A stretch of DNA of 64,000 nucleotides from Parapristionchus giblindavisi (taxonomy: Eukaryota > Nematoda > Chromadorea > Rhabditida > Diplogasteridae): positions 124,001 to 188,000 of the forward strand of contig CALSFV010000091.1 of the NCBI GenBank assembly GCA_943737045.1, read 5' to 3'. Within the stretch, counting starts at the first letter, position 1. The number at the start of each line of letters is the position of its first letter. The notes beneath the pieces are model-generated. The model had not been told where the DNA came from. It searched no databases and saw only the letters and a list, made by a program, of their open reading frames with translations. Both the position numbers and the translations under genes were made by a program. Positions 34,737 to 49,778 of the stretch are shown piece by piece.

Positions 34737-37700
34737 TTAATCGATAAGTATCATTGACAATTAGACTTGTAACGAATTATTTTGTACCAAAAACAGAGAG
34801 TATTGAAAGATAAATTTACATATTGCCCGTACTGACCACTTTGAAATGGTTTATCTTATTCAGAATTTTTCGCTCTTTCATTTGGTATATGACACGATAG
34901 GTTTCATTTTCATTTTGATATTTCTCAAGTTATCTTGATCATATCAGAGTAAAAGCTACTTTTGTACTTCGGTCATTATAGCAACAGTAAAATATTACAG
35001 CTCGACATGACCTGAAGTGTGTCTCATTCAGAATTTTTTCCTCTTTCACATAGTATATTACTCGATAAGTATCATTGACAATTAGACTTGTAACGAATTA
35101 TTTTGTACCAAAAACAGAGAGTATTGAAAGATAAATTTACATATTGGCCGTACTGACCACTTTGAAATGGTTTATCTTATTCAGAATTTTTCGCTCTTTC
35201 ATTTGGTATATGACACGATAGGTTTCATTTTCATTTTGATATTTCTCAAGTTATCTGATCATATCAGAGTAAAAGCTACTTTTGTACTTCGGTCATTATA
35301 GCAACAGTAAAATATTACAGCTCGACATGACCTGAAGTGTGTCTCATTCAGAATTTTTTCCTCTTTCACATAGTATATTACTCGATAAGTATCATTGACA
35401 ATTAGACTTGTAACGAATTATTGTGTACCAAAAACAGAGAGTATTGAAAGATAAATTTACATATTGTCCGTACTGACCACTTTGAAATAGTTTATCATAT
35501 TCAGAATTTTTCGCTCTTTCATTTGGTATATGACACGATAGGTTTCATTTTCATTTTGATATTTCTCAAGTTATCTTGATCATATCAGAGTAAAAGCTAC
35601 TTTTGTACTTCGGTCATTATAGCAGCAGTAAAATATTACAGCTCGACATGACCTGAAGTGTGTCTCATTCAGATTTTTTTCTTCTTTCACATAGTATATT
35701 ACTCGATAAGTATCATTGACAATTAGACTTGTAACGAATTATTGTGTACCAAAAACAGAGTATTGAAAGATAAATTTACATATTGGCCGTTCTGACCACT
35801 TTGAAATAGTTTATCATATTCAGAATTTTTCGCTCTTTCATTTGGTATATGACACGATAGGTTTCATTTTCATTTTGATATTTCTCAAGTTATCTTGATC
35901 ATATCAGAGTAAAAGCTACTTTTGTACTTCGGTCATTATAGCAGCAGTAAAATATTACAGCTCGACATGACCTGAAGTGTGTCTCATTCAGATTTTTTTC
36001 TTCTTTCACATAGTATATTAATCGATAAGTATCATTGACAATTAGACTTGTAACGAATTATTTTGTACCAAAAACAGAGAGTATTGAAAGATAAATTTAC
36101 ATATTGGCCGTACTGACCACTTTGAAATGGTTTATCTTATTCAGAATTTTTCGCTCTTTCATTTGGTATATGACACGATAGGTTTCATTTTCATTTTGAT
36201 ATTTCTCAAGTTATCTTGATCATATCAGAGTAAAAGCTACTTTTGTACTTCGGTCATTATAGCAACAGTAAAATATTACAGCTCGACATGACCTGAAGTG
36301 TGTCTCATTCAGAATTTTTTCCTCTTTCACATAGTATATTACTCGATAAGTATCATTGACAATTAGACTTGTAACGAATTATTTTGTACCAAAAACAGAG
36401 AGTATTGAAAGATAAATTTACATATTGGCCGTACTGACCACTTTGAAATGGTTTATCTTATTCAGAATTTTTCGCTCTTTCATTTGGTATATGACACGAT
36501 AGGTTTCATTTTCATTTTGATATTTCTCAAGTTATCTGATCATATCAGAGTAAAAGCTACTTTTGTACTTCGGTCATTATAGCAACAGTAAAATATTACA
36601 GCTCGACATGACCTGAAGTGTGTCTCATTCAGAATTTTTTCCTCTTTCACATAGTATATTACTCGATAAGTATCATTGACAATTAGACTTGTAACGAATT
36701 ATTGTGTACCAAAAACAGAGAGTATTGAAAGATAAATTTACATATTGTCGGTACTGACCACTTTGAAATAGTTTATCATATTCAGAATTTTTCGCTCTTT
36801 CATTTGGTATATGACACGATAGGTTTCATTTTCATTTTGATATTTCTCAAGTTATCTTGATCATATCAGAGTAAAAGCTACTTTTGTACTTCGGTCATTA
36901 TAGCAGCAGTAAAATATTACAGCTCGACATGACCTGAAGTGTGTCTCATTCAGATTTTTTTCTTCTTTCACATAGTATATTACTCGATAAGTATCATTGA
37001 CAATTAGACTTGTAACGAATTATTGTGTACCAAAAACAGAGTATTGAAAGATAAATTTACATATTGGCCGTTCTGACCACTTTGAAATAGTTTATCATAT
37101 TCAGAATTTTTCGCTCTTTCATTTGGTATATGACACGATAGGTTTCATTTTCATTTTGATATTTCTCAAGTTATCTTGATCATATCAGAGTAAAAGCTAC
37201 TTTTGTACTTCGGTCATTATAGCAGCAGTAAAATATTACAGCTCGACATGACCTGAAGTGTGTCTCATTCAGATTTTTTTCTTCTTTCACATAGTATATT
37301 ACTCGATAAGTATCATTGACAATTAGACTTGTAACGAATTATTTTGTACCAAAAACAGAGAGTATTGAAAGATAAATTTACATATTGGCCGTACTGACCA
37401 CTTTGAAATGGTTTATCTTATTCAGAATTTTTCGCTCTTTCATTTGGTATATGACACGATAGGCTTCATTTTCATTTTCATATTTCTCAAGTTATCTTGA
37501 TCATATCAGAGTAAAAGCTACTTTTGTACTTCGGTCATTATAGCAACAGTAAAATATTACAGCTCGACATGACCTGAAGTGTGTCTCATTCAGAATTTTT
37601 TCCTCTTTCACATAGTATATTACTCGATAAGTATCATTGACAATTAGACTTGTAACGAATTATTTTGTACCAAAAACAGAGAGTATTGAAAGATAAATTT

Positions 37701-40700
37701 ACATATTGGCCGTACTGACCACTTTGAAATGGTTTATCTTATTCAGAATTTTTCGCTCTTTCATTTGGTATATGACACGATAGGTTTCATTTTCATTTTG
37801 ATATTTCTCAAGTTATCTGATCATATCAGAGTAAAAGCTACTTTTGTACTTCGGTCATTATAGCAACAGTAAAATATTACAGCTCGACATGACCTGAAGT
37901 GTGTCTCATTCAGAATTTTTTCCTCTTTCACATAGTATATTACTCGATAAGTATCATTGACAATTAGACTTGTAACGAATTATTGTGTACCAAAAACAGA
38001 GTATTGAAAGATAAATTTACATATTGGCCGTTCTGACCACTTTGAAATAGTTTATCATATTCAGAATTTTTCGCTCTTTCATTTGGTATATGACACGATA
38101 GGTTTCATTTTCATTTTGATATTTCTCAAGTTATCTTGATCATATCAGAGTAAAAGCTACTTTTGTACTTCGGTCATTATAGCAGCAGTAAAATATTACA
38201 GCTCGACATGACCTGAAGTGTGTCTCATTCAGATTTTTTTCTTCTTTCACATAGTATATTAATCGATAAGTATCATTGACAATTAGACTTGTAACGAATT
38301 ATTTTGTACCAAAAACAGAGAGTATTGAAAGATAAATTTACATATTGGCCGTACTGACCACTTTGAAATGGTTTATCTTATTCAGAATTTTTCGCTCTTT
38401 CATTTGGTATATGACACGATAGGTTTCATTTTCATTTTGATATTTCTCAAGTTATCTTGATCATATCAGAGTAAAAGCTACTTTTGTACTTCGGTCATTA
38501 TAGCAACAGTAAAATATTACAGCTCGACATGACCTGAAGTGTGTCTCATTCAGAATTTTTTCCTCTTTCACATAGTATATTACTCGATAAGTATCATTGA
38601 CAATTAGACTTGTAACGAATTATTTTGTACCAAAAACAGAGAGTATTGAAAGATAAATTTACATATTGGCCGTACTGACCACTTTGAAATGGTTTATCTT
38701 ATTCAGAATTTTTCGCTCTTTCATTTGGTATATGACACGATAGGTTTCATTTTCATTTTGATATTTCTCAAGTTATCTGATCATATCAGAGTAAAAGCTA
38801 CTTTTGTACTTCGGTCATTATAGCAACAGTAAAATATTACAGCTCGACATGACCTGAAGTGTGTCTCATTCAGAATTTTTTCCTCTTTCACATAGTATAT
38901 TACTCGATAAGTATCATTGACAATTAGACTTGTAACGAATTATTGTGTACCAAAAACAGAGAGTATTGAAAGATAAATTTACATATTGTCGGTACTGACC
39001 ACTTTGAAATAGTTTATCATATTCAGAATTTTTCGCTCTTTCATTTGGTATATGACACGATAGGTTTCATTTTCATTTTGATATTTCTCAAGTTATCTTG
39101 ATCATATCAGAGTAAAAGCTACTTTTGTACTTCGGTCATTATAGCAGCAGTAAAATATTACAGCTCGACATGACCTGAAGTGTGTCTCATTCAGATTTTT
39201 TTCTTCTTTCACATAGTATATTACTCGATAAGTATCATTGACAATTAGACTTGTAACGAATTATTGTGTACCAAAAACAGAGTATTGAAAGATAAATTTA
39301 CATATTGGCCGTTCTGACCACTTTGAAATAGTTTATCATATTCAGAATTTTTCGCTCTTTCATTTGGTATATGACACGATAGGTTTCATTTTCATTTTGA
39401 TATTTCTCAAGTTATCTTGATCATATCAGAGTAAAAGCTACTTTTGTACTTCGGTCATTATAGCAGCAGTAAAATATTACAGCTCGACATGACCTGAAGT
39501 GTGTCTCATTCAGAATTTTTTCCTCTTTCACATAGTATATTACTCGATAAGTATCATTGACAATTAGACTTGTAACGAATTATTTTGTACCAAAAACAGA
39601 GAGTATTGAAAGATAAATTTACATATTGGCCGTACTGACCACTTTGAAATGGTTTATCTTATTCAGAATTTTTCGCTCTTTCATTTGGTATATGACACGA
39701 TAGGCTTCATTTTCATTTTCATATTTCTCAAGTTATCTTGATCATATCAGAGTAAAAGCTACTTTTGTACTTCGGTCATTATAGCAACAGTAAAATATTA
39801 CAGCTCGACATGACCTGAAGTGTGTCTCATTCAGAATTTTTTCCTCTTTCACATAGTATATTACTCGATAAGTATCATTGACAATTAGACTTGTAACGAA
39901 TTATTTTGTACCAAAAACAGAGAGTATTGAAAGATAAATTTACATATTGGCCGTACTGACCACTTTGAAATGGTTTATCTTATTCAGAATTTTTCGCTCT
40001 TTCATTTGGTATATGACACGATAGGTTTCATTTTCATTTTGATATTTCTCAAGTTATCTGATCATATCAGAGTAAAAGCTACTTTTGTACTTCGGTCATT
40101 ATAGCAACAGTAAAATATTACAGCTCGACATGACCTGAAGTGTGTCTCATTCAGAATTTTTTCCTCTTTCACATAGTATATTACTCGATAAGTATCATTG
40201 ACAATTAGACTTGTAACGAATTATTGTGTACCAAAAACAGAGAGTATTGAAAGATAAATTTACATATTGTCCGTACTGACCACTTTGAAATAGTTTATCA
40301 TATTCAGAATTTTTCGCTCTTTCATTTGGTATATGACACGATAGGTTTCATTTTCATTTTGATATTTCTCAAGTTATCTTGATCATATCAGAGTAAAAGC
40401 AACTTTTGTACTTCGGTCATTATAGCAGCAGTAAAATATTACAGCTCGACATGACCTGAAGTGTGTCTCATTCAGATTTTTTTCTTCTTTCACATAGTAT
40501 ATTACTCGATAAGTATCATTGACAATTAGACTTGTAACGAATTATTGTGTACCAAAAACAGAGAGTATTGAAAGATAAATTTACATATTGTCCGTACTGA
40601 CCACTTTGAAAAAGTTTATCATATTCAGAATTTTTCGCTCTTTCATTTGGTATATGACACGATAGGTTTCATTTTCATTTTGATATTTCTCAAGTTATCT

Positions 40701-43700
40701 TGATCATATCAGAGTAAAAGCTACTTTTGTACTTCGGTCATTATAGCAGCAGTAAAATATTACAGCTCGACATGACCTGAAGTGTGTCTCATTCAGATTT
40801 TTTTCTTCTTTCACATAGTATATTACTCGATAAGTATCATTGACAATTAGACTTGTAACGAATTATTTTGTACCAAAAACAGAGAGTATTGAAAGATAAA
40901 TTTACATATTGGCCGTACTGACCACTTTGAAATGGTTTATCTTATTCAGAATTTTTCGCTCTTTCATTTGGTATATGACACGATAGGCTTCATTTTCATT
41001 TTCATATTTCTCAAGTTATCTTGATCATATCAGAGTAAAAGCTACTTTTGTACTTCGGTCATTATAGCAGCAGTAAAATATTACAGCTCGACATGACCTG
41101 AAGTGTGTCTCATTCAGAATTTTTTCCTCTTTCACATAGTATATTACTCGATAAGTGTCATTGACAATTAGACTTGTAACGAATTATTTTGTAACAAAAA
41201 CAGAGAGTATTGAAAGATAAATTTACATATTGTCCGTACTGACCACTTTGAAATAGTTTATCATATTCAGAATTTTTCGCTCTTTCATTTGGTATATGAC
41301 ACGATAGGTTTCATTTTCATTTTGATATTTCTCAAGTTATCTTGATCATATCAGAGTAAAAGCAACTTTTGTACTTCGGTCATTATAGCAGCAGTAAAAT
41401 ATTACAGCTCGACATGACCTGAAGTGTGTCTCATTCAGATTTTTTTCTTCTTTCACATAGTATATTACTCGATAAGTATCATTGACAATTAGACTTGTAA
41501 CGAATTATTGTGTACCAAAAACAGAGAGTATTGAAAGATAAATTTACATATTGTCCGTACTGACCACTTTGAAAAAGTTTATCATATTCAGAATTTTTCG
41601 CTCTTTCATTTGGTATATGACACGATAGGTTTCATTTTCATTTTGATATTTCTCAAGTTATCTTGATCATATCAGAGTAAAAGCTACTTTTGTACTTCGG
41701 TCATTATAGCAGCAGTAAAATATTACAGCTCGACATGACCTGAAGTGTGTCTCATTCAGATTTTTTTCTTCTTTCACATAGTATATTACTCGATAAGTAT
41801 CATTGACAATTAGACTTGTAACGAATTATTTTGTACCAAAAACAGAGAGTATTGAAAGATAAATTTACATATTGGCCGTACTGACCACTTTGAAATGGTT
41901 TATCTTATTCAGAATTTTTCGCTCTTTCATTTGGTATATGACACGATAGGCTTCATTTTCATTTTCATATTTCTCAAGTTATCTTGATCATATCAGAGTA
42001 AAAGCTACTTTTGTACTTCGGTCATTATAGCAGCAGTAAAATATTACAGCTCGACATGACCTGAAGTGTGTCTCATTCAGAATTTTTTCCTCTTTCACAT
42101 AGTATATTACTCGATAAGTATCATTGACAATTAGACTTGTAACGAATTATTTTGTACCAAAAACAGAGAGTATTGAAAGATAAATTTACATATTGGCCGT
42201 ACTGACCACTTTGAAATGGTTTATCTTATTCAGAATTTTTCGCTCTTTCATTTGGCATATGACACGATAGGTTTCATTTTCATTTTGATATTTCTCAAGT
42301 TATCTTGATCATATCAGAGTAAAAGCTACTTTTGTACTTCGGTCATTATAGCAGCAGTAAAATATTACAGCTCGACATGACCTGAAGTGTGTCTCATTCA
42401 GATTTTTTTCTTCTTTCACATAGTATATTACTCGATAAGTATCATTGACAATTAGACTTGTAACGAATTATTGTGTACCAAAAACAGAGTATTGAAAGAT
42501 AAATTTACATATTGGCCGTTCTGACCACTTTGAAATAGTTTATCATATTCAGAATTTTTCGCTCTTTCATTTGGTATATGACACGATAGGTTTCATTTTC
42601 ATTTTGATATTTCTCAAGTTATCTTGATCATATCAGAGTAAAAGCTACTTTTGTACTTCGGTCATTATAGCAGCAGTAAAATATTACAGCTCGACATGAC
42701 CTGAAGTGTGTCTCATTCAGATTTTTTTCTTCTTTCACATAGTATATTACTCGATAAGTATCATTGACAATTAGACTTGTAACGAATTATTTTGTACCAA
42801 AAACAGAGAGTATTGAAAGATAAATTTACATATTGGCCGTACTGACCACTTTGAAATGGTTTATCTTATTCAGAATTTTTCGCTCTTTCATTTGGTATAT
42901 GACACGATAGGCTTCATTTTCATTTTCATATTTCTCAAGTTATCTTGATCATATCAGAGTAAAAGCTACTTTTGTACTTCGGTCATTATAGCAGCAGTAA
43001 AATATTACAGCTCGACATGACCTGAAGTGTGTCTCATTCAGAATTTTTTCCTCTTTCACATAGTATATTACTCGATAAGTATCATTGACAATTAGACTTG
43101 TAACGAATTATTTTGTACCAAAAACAGAGAGTATTGAAAGATAAATTTACATATTGGCCGTACTGACCACTTTGAAATGGTTTATCTTATTCAGAATTTT
43201 TCGCTCTTTCATTTGGCATATGACACGATAGGTTTCATTTTCATTTTGATATTTCTCAAGTTATCTTGATCATATCAGAGTAAAAGCTACTTTTGTACTT
43301 CGGTCATTATAGCAGCAGTAAAATATTACAGCTCGACATGACCTGAAGTGTGTCTCATTCAGATTTTTTTCTTCTTTCACATAGTATATTACTCGATAAG
43401 TATCATTGACAATTAGACTTGTAACGAATTATTTTGTACCAAAAACAGAGAGTATTGAAAGATAAATTTACATATTGGCCGTACTGACCACTTTGAAATG
43501 GTTTATCTTATTCAGAATTTTTCGCTCTTTCATTTGGTATATGACACGATAGGCTTCATTTTCATTTTCATATTTCTCAAGTTATCTTGATCATATCAGA
43601 GTAAAAGCTACTTTTGTACTTCGGTCATTATAGCAGCAGTAAAATATTACAGCTCGACATGACCTGAAGTGTGTCTCATTCAGAATTTTTTCCTCTTTCA

Positions 43701-44021
43701 CATAGTATATTACTCGATAAGTATCATTGACAATTAGACTTGTAACGAATTATTTTGTACCAAAAACAGAGAGTATTGAAAGATAAATTTACATATTGGC
43801 CGTACTGACCACTTTGAAATGGTTTATCTTATTCAGAATTTTTCGCTCTTTCATTTGGCATATGACACGATAGGTTTCATTTTCATTTTGATATTTCTCA
43901 AGTTATCTTGATCATATCAGAGTAAAAGCTACTTTTGTACTTCGGTCATTATAGCAGCAGTAAAATATTACAGCTCGACATGACCTGAAGTGTGTCTCAT
44001 TCAGAATTTTTTCCTCTTTCA

Positions 44022-44174
44022 CATAGTATATTACTCGATAAGTATCATTGACAATTAGACTTGTAACGAATTATTGTGTACCAAAAACAGAGAGTATTGA
44101 AAGATAAATTTACATATTGTCCGTACTGACCACTTTGAAATAGTTTATCATATTTAGAATTTTTTCCTCTTTCA
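44022..44174 (+). repeat. Collapsed 153 bp monomer, copy 1
   Basis: Here the unit passes directly from ATCATATTTAGAATTTTTTCC to CTCTTTCACATAG, skipping half A. The break falls in the ATTCAGAATTTTT stretch shared by both halves, so recombination between the halves removed 168 bp. The T in ATTTAGAA marks the same event in all five copies. Confidence 0.85.
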
Positions 44175-45869
44175 CATAGTATATTAATCGATAAGTATCA
44201 TTGACAATTAGACTTGTAACGAATTATTTTGTACCAAAAACAGAGAGTATTGAAAGATAAATTTACATATTGGCCGTACTGACCACTTTGAAATGGTTTA
44301 TCTTATTCAGAATTTTTCGCTCTTTCATTTGGTATATGACACGATAGGTTTCATTTTCATTTTGATATTTCTCAAGTTATCTTGATCATATCAGAGTAAA
44401 AGCTACTTTTGTACTTCGGTCATTATAGCAGCAGTAAAATATTACAGCTCGACATGACCTGAAGTGTGTCTCATTCAGATTTTTTTCTTCTTTCACATAG
44501 TATATTAATCGATAAGTATCATTGACAATTAGACTTGTAACGATTTATTTTGTACCAAAAACAGAGAGTATTGAAAGATAAATTTACATATTGGCCGTAC
44601 TGACCACTTTGAAATGGTTTATCTTATTCAGAATTTTTCGCTCTTTCATTTGGTATATGACACGATAGGTTTCATTTTCATTTTGATATTTCTCAAGTTA
44701 TCTTGATCATATCAGAGTAAAAGCTACTTTTGTACTTCGGTCATTATAGCAACAGTAAAATATTACAGCTCGACATGACCTGAAGTGTGTCTCATTCAGA
44801 ATTTTTTCCTCTTTCACATAGTATATTACTCGATAAGTATCATTGACAATTAGACTTGTAACGAATTATTTTGTACCAAAAACAGAGAGTATTGAAAGAT
44901 AAATTTACATATTGGCCGTACTGACCACTTTGAAATGGTTTATCTTATTCAGAATTTTTCGCTCTTTCATTTGGTATATGACACGATAGGTTTCATTTTC
45001 ATTTTGATATTTCTCAAGTTATCTGATCATATCAGAGTAAAAGCTACTTTTGTACTTCGGTCATTATAGCAACAGTAAAATATTACAGCTCGACATGACC
45101 TGAAGTGTGTCTCATTCAGAATTTTTTCCTCTTTCACATAGTATATTACTCGATAAGTATCATTGACAATTAGACTTGTAACGAATTATTGTGTACCAAA
45201 AACAGAGAGTATTGAAAGATAAATTTACATATTGTCCGTACTGACCACTTTGAAATAGTTTATCATATTCAGAATTTTTCGCTCTTTCATTTGGTATATG
45301 ACACGATAGGTTTCATTTTCATTTTGATATTTCTCAAGTTATCTTGATCATATCAGAGTAAAAGCTACTTTTGTACTTCGGTCATTATAGCAGCAGTAAA
45401 ATATTACAGCTCGACATGACCTGAAGTGTGTCTCATTCAGATTTTTTTCTTCTTTCACATAGTATATTACTCGATAAGTATCATTGACAATTAGACTTGT
45501 AACGAATTATTGTGTACCAAAAACAGAGTATTGAAAGATAAATTTACATATTGGCCGTTCTGACCACTTTGAAATAGTTTATCATATTCAGAATTTTTCG
45601 CTCTTTCATTTGGTATATGACACGATAGGTTTCATTTTCATTTTGATATTTCTCAAGTTATCTTGATCATATCAGAGTAAAAGCTACTTTTGTACTTCGG
45701 TCATTATAGCAGCAGTAAAATATTACAGCTCGACATGACCTGAAGTGTGTCTCATTCAGATTTTTTTCTTCTTTCACATAGTATATTACTCGATAAGTAT
45801 CATTGACAATTAGACTTGTAACGAATTATTTTGTACCAAAAACAGAGAGTATTGAAAGATAAATTTACA

Positions 45870-48800
45870 TATTGGCCGTACTGACCACTTTGAAATGGTT
45901 TATCTTATTCAGAATTTTTCGCTCTTTCATTTGGTATATGACACGATAGGCTTCATTTTCATTTTCATATTTCTCAAGTTATCTTGATCATATCAGAGTA
46001 AAAGCTACTTTTGTACTTCGGTCATTATAGCAACAGTAAAATATTACAGCTCGACATGACCTGAAGTGTGTCTCATTCAGAATTTTTTCCTCTTTCACAT
46101 AGTATATTACTCGATAAGTATCATTGACAATTAGACTTGTAACGAATTATTTTGTACCAAAAACAGAGAGTATTGAAAGATAAATTTACATATTGGCCGT
46201 ACTGACCACATTGAAATGGTTTATCTTATTCAGAATTTTTCGCTCTTTCATTTGGTATATGACACGATAGGTTTCATTTTCATTTTGATATTTCTCAAGT
46301 TATCTGATCATATCAGAGTAAAAGCTACTTTTGTACTTCGGTCATTATAGCAACAGTAAAATATTACAGCTCGACATGACCTGAAGTGTGTCTCATTCAG
46401 AATTTTTTCCTCTTTCACATAGTATATTACTCGATAAGTATCATTGACAATTAGACTTGTAACGAATTATTGTGTACCAAAAACAGAGAGTATTGAAAGA
46501 TAAATTTACATATTGTCCGTACTGACCACTTTGAAATAGTTTATCATATTCAGAATTTTTCGCTCTTTCATTTGGTATATGACACGATAGGTTTCATTTT
46601 CATTTTGATATTTCTCAAGTTATCTTGATCATATCAGAGTAAAAGCTACTTTTGTACTTCGGTCATTATAGCAGCAGTAAAATATTACAGCTCGACATGA
46701 CCTGAAGTGTGTCTCATTCAGATTTTTTTCTTCTTTCACATAGTATATTACTCGATAAGTATCATTGACAATTAGACTTGTAACGAATTATTGTGTACCA
46801 AAAACAGAGAGTATTGAAAGATAAATTTACATATTGTCCGTACTGACCACTTTGAAATAGTTTATCATATTCAGAATTTTTCGCTCTTTCATTTGGTATA
46901 TGACACGATAGGTTTCATTTTCATTTTGATATTTCTCAAGTTATCTTGATCATATCAGAGTAAAAGCTACTTTTGTACTTCGGTGATTATAGCAACAGTA
47001 AAATATTACAGCTCGACATGACCTGAAGTGTGTCTCATTCAGAATTTTTTCCTCTTTCACATAGTATATTACTCGATAAGTATCATTGACAATTAGACTT
47101 GTAACGAATTATTTTGTACCAAAAACAGAGAGTATTGAAAGATAAATTTACATATTGGCCGTACTGACCACATTGAAATGGTTTATCTTATTCAGAATTT
47201 TTCGCTCTTTCATTTGGTATATGACACGATAGGTTTCATTTTCATTTTGATATTTCTCAAGTTATCTGATCATATCAGAGTAAAAGCTACTTTTGTACTT
47301 CGGTCATTATAGCAACAGTAAAATATTACAGCTCGACATGACCTGAAGTGTGTCTCATTCAGAATTTTTTCCTCTTTCACATAGTATATTACTCGATAAG
47401 TATCATTGACAATTAGACTTGTAACGAATTATTGTGTACCAAAAACAGAGAGTATTGAAAGATAAATTTACATATTGTCCGTACTGACCACTTTGAAATA
47501 GTTTATCATATTCAGAATTTTTCGCTCTTTCATTTGGTATATGACACGATAGGTTTCATTTTCATTTTGATATTTCTCAAGTTATCTTGATCATATCAGA
47601 GTAAAAGCTACTTTTGTACTTCGGTCATTATAGCAGCAGTAAAATATTACAGCTCGACATGACCTGAAGTGTGTCTCATTCAGATTTTTTTCTTCTTTCA
47701 CATAGTATATTACTCGATAAGTATCATTGACAATTAGACTTGTAACGAATTATTGTGTACCAAAAACAGAGAGTATTGAAAGATAAATTTACATATTGTC
47801 CGTACTGACCACTTTGAAATAGTTTATCATATTCAGAATTTTTCGCTCTTTCATTTGGTATATGACACGATAGGTTTCATTTTCATTTTGATATTTCTCA
47901 AGTTATCTTGATCATATCAGAGTAAAAGCTACTTTTGTACTTCGGTCATTATAGCAACAGTAAAATATTACAGCTCGACATGACCTGAAGTGTGTCTCAT
48001 TCAGAATTTTTTCCTCTTTCACATAGTATATTACTCGATAAGTATCATTGACAATTAGACTTGTAACGAATTATTTTGTACCAAAAACAGAGAGTATTGA
48101 AAGATAAATTTACATATTGGCCGTACTGACCACATTGAAATGGTTTATCTTATTCAGAATTTTTCGCTCTTTCATTTGGTATATGACACGATAGGTTTCA
48201 TTTTCATTTTGATATTTCTCAAGTTATCTGATCATATCAGAGTAAAAGCTACTTTTGTACTTCGGTCATTATAGCAACAGTAAAATATTACAGCTCGACA
48301 TGACCTGAAGTGTGTCTCATTCAGAATTTTTTCCTCTTTCACATAGTATATTACTCGATAAGTATCATTGACAATTAGACTTGTAACGAATTATTGTGTA
48401 CCAAAAACAGAGAGTATTGAAAGATAAATTTACATATTGTCCGTACTGACCACTTTGAAATAGTTTATCATATTCAGAATTTTTCGCTCTTTCATTTGGT
48501 ATATGACACGATAGGTTTCATTTTCATTTTGATATTTCTCAAGTTATCTTGATCATATCAGAGTAAAAGCTACTTTTGTACTTCGGTCATTATAGCAGCA
48601 GTAAAATATTACAGCTCGACATGACCTGAAGTGTGTCTCATTCAGATTTTTTTCTTCTTTCACATAGTATATTACTCGATAAGTATCATTGACAATTAGA
48701 CTTGTAACGAATTATTGTGTACCAAAAACAGAGAGTATTGAAAGATAAATTTACATATTGTCCGTACTGACCACTTTGAAATAGTTTATCATATTCAGAA

Positions 48801-48930
48801 TTTTTCGCTCTTTCATTTGGTATATGACACGATAGGTTTCATTTTCATTTTGATATTTCTCAAGTTATCTTGATCATATCAGAGTAAAAGCTACTTTTGT
48901 ACTTCGGTCATTATAGCAGCAGTAAAATAT
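45870..48930 (+). repeat. Three tandem copies of a three-unit, 962 bp higher-order repeat
   Basis: The private marker GACCACATTGAAATGG (other units read CCACTTTG) occurs at about 46204, 47166 and 48128, each followed by TTATCTGATC at about 46301, 47263 and 48226. The copies are otherwise nearly the same. Confidence 0.85.
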
Positions 48931-49625
48931 TACAGCTCGACATGACCTGAAGTGTGTCTCATTCAGATTTTTTTCTTCTTTCACATAGTATATTACTCGA
49001 TAAGTATCATTGACAATTAGACTTGTAACGAATTATTTTGTACCAAAAACAGAGAGTATTGAAAGATAAATTTACATATTGGCCGTACTGACCACTTTGA
49101 AATGGTTTATCTTATTCAGAATTTTTCGCTCTTTCATTTGGTATATGACACGATAGGCTTCATTTTCATTTTCATATTTCTCAAGTTATCTTGATCATAT
49201 CAGAGTAAAAGCTACTTTTGTACTTCGGTCATTATAGCAGCAGTAAAATATTACAGCTCGACATGACCTGAAGTGTGTCTCATTCAGAATTTTTTCCTCT
49301 TTCACATAGTATATTACTCGATAAGTATCATTGACAATTAGACTTGTAACGAATTATTTTGTACCAAAAACAGAGAGTATTGAAAGATAAATTTACATAT
49401 TGGCCGTACTGACCACTTTGAAATGGTTTATCTTATTCAGAATTTTTCGCTCTTTCATTTGGCATATGACACGATAGGTTTCATTTTCATTTTGATATTT
49501 CTCAAGTTATCTTGATCATATCAGAGTAAAAGCTACTTTTGTACTTCGGTCATTATAGCAGCAGTAAAATATTACAGCTCGACATGACCTGAAGTGTGTC
49601 TCATTCAGAATTTTTTCCTCTTTCA

Positions 49626-49778
49626 CATAGTATATTACTCGATAAGTATCATTGACAATTAGACTTGTAACGAATTATTGTGTACCAAAAACAGAGAGTA
49701 TTGAAAGATAAATTTACATATTGTCCGTACTGACCACTTTGAAATAGTTTATCATATTTAGAATTTTTTCCTCTTTCA
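49626..49778 (+). repeat. Collapsed 153 bp monomer, copy 2
   Basis: Same junction and ATTTAGAA marker as 44022-44174, inside a 2399 bp repeated block. Confidence 0.85.

Larger units (their letters stand above)
25146..35873 (+). repeat. 7.77 kb tandem duplication, copy 2, enlarged
   Basis: Copy 2 follows copy 1 directly; the breakpoint lies between 25117 and 25170, where the sequence passes from the ATAGTTTATCAT variant to the CTTGTTCATATC variant in mid-monomer, as unequal crossing over would produce. It is longer than copy 1 by a three-unit, 963 bp expansion (GGTTTATGAC at about 27043 and 28006) and by the 1991 bp foldback element plus its TTAA. Confidence 0.85.
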
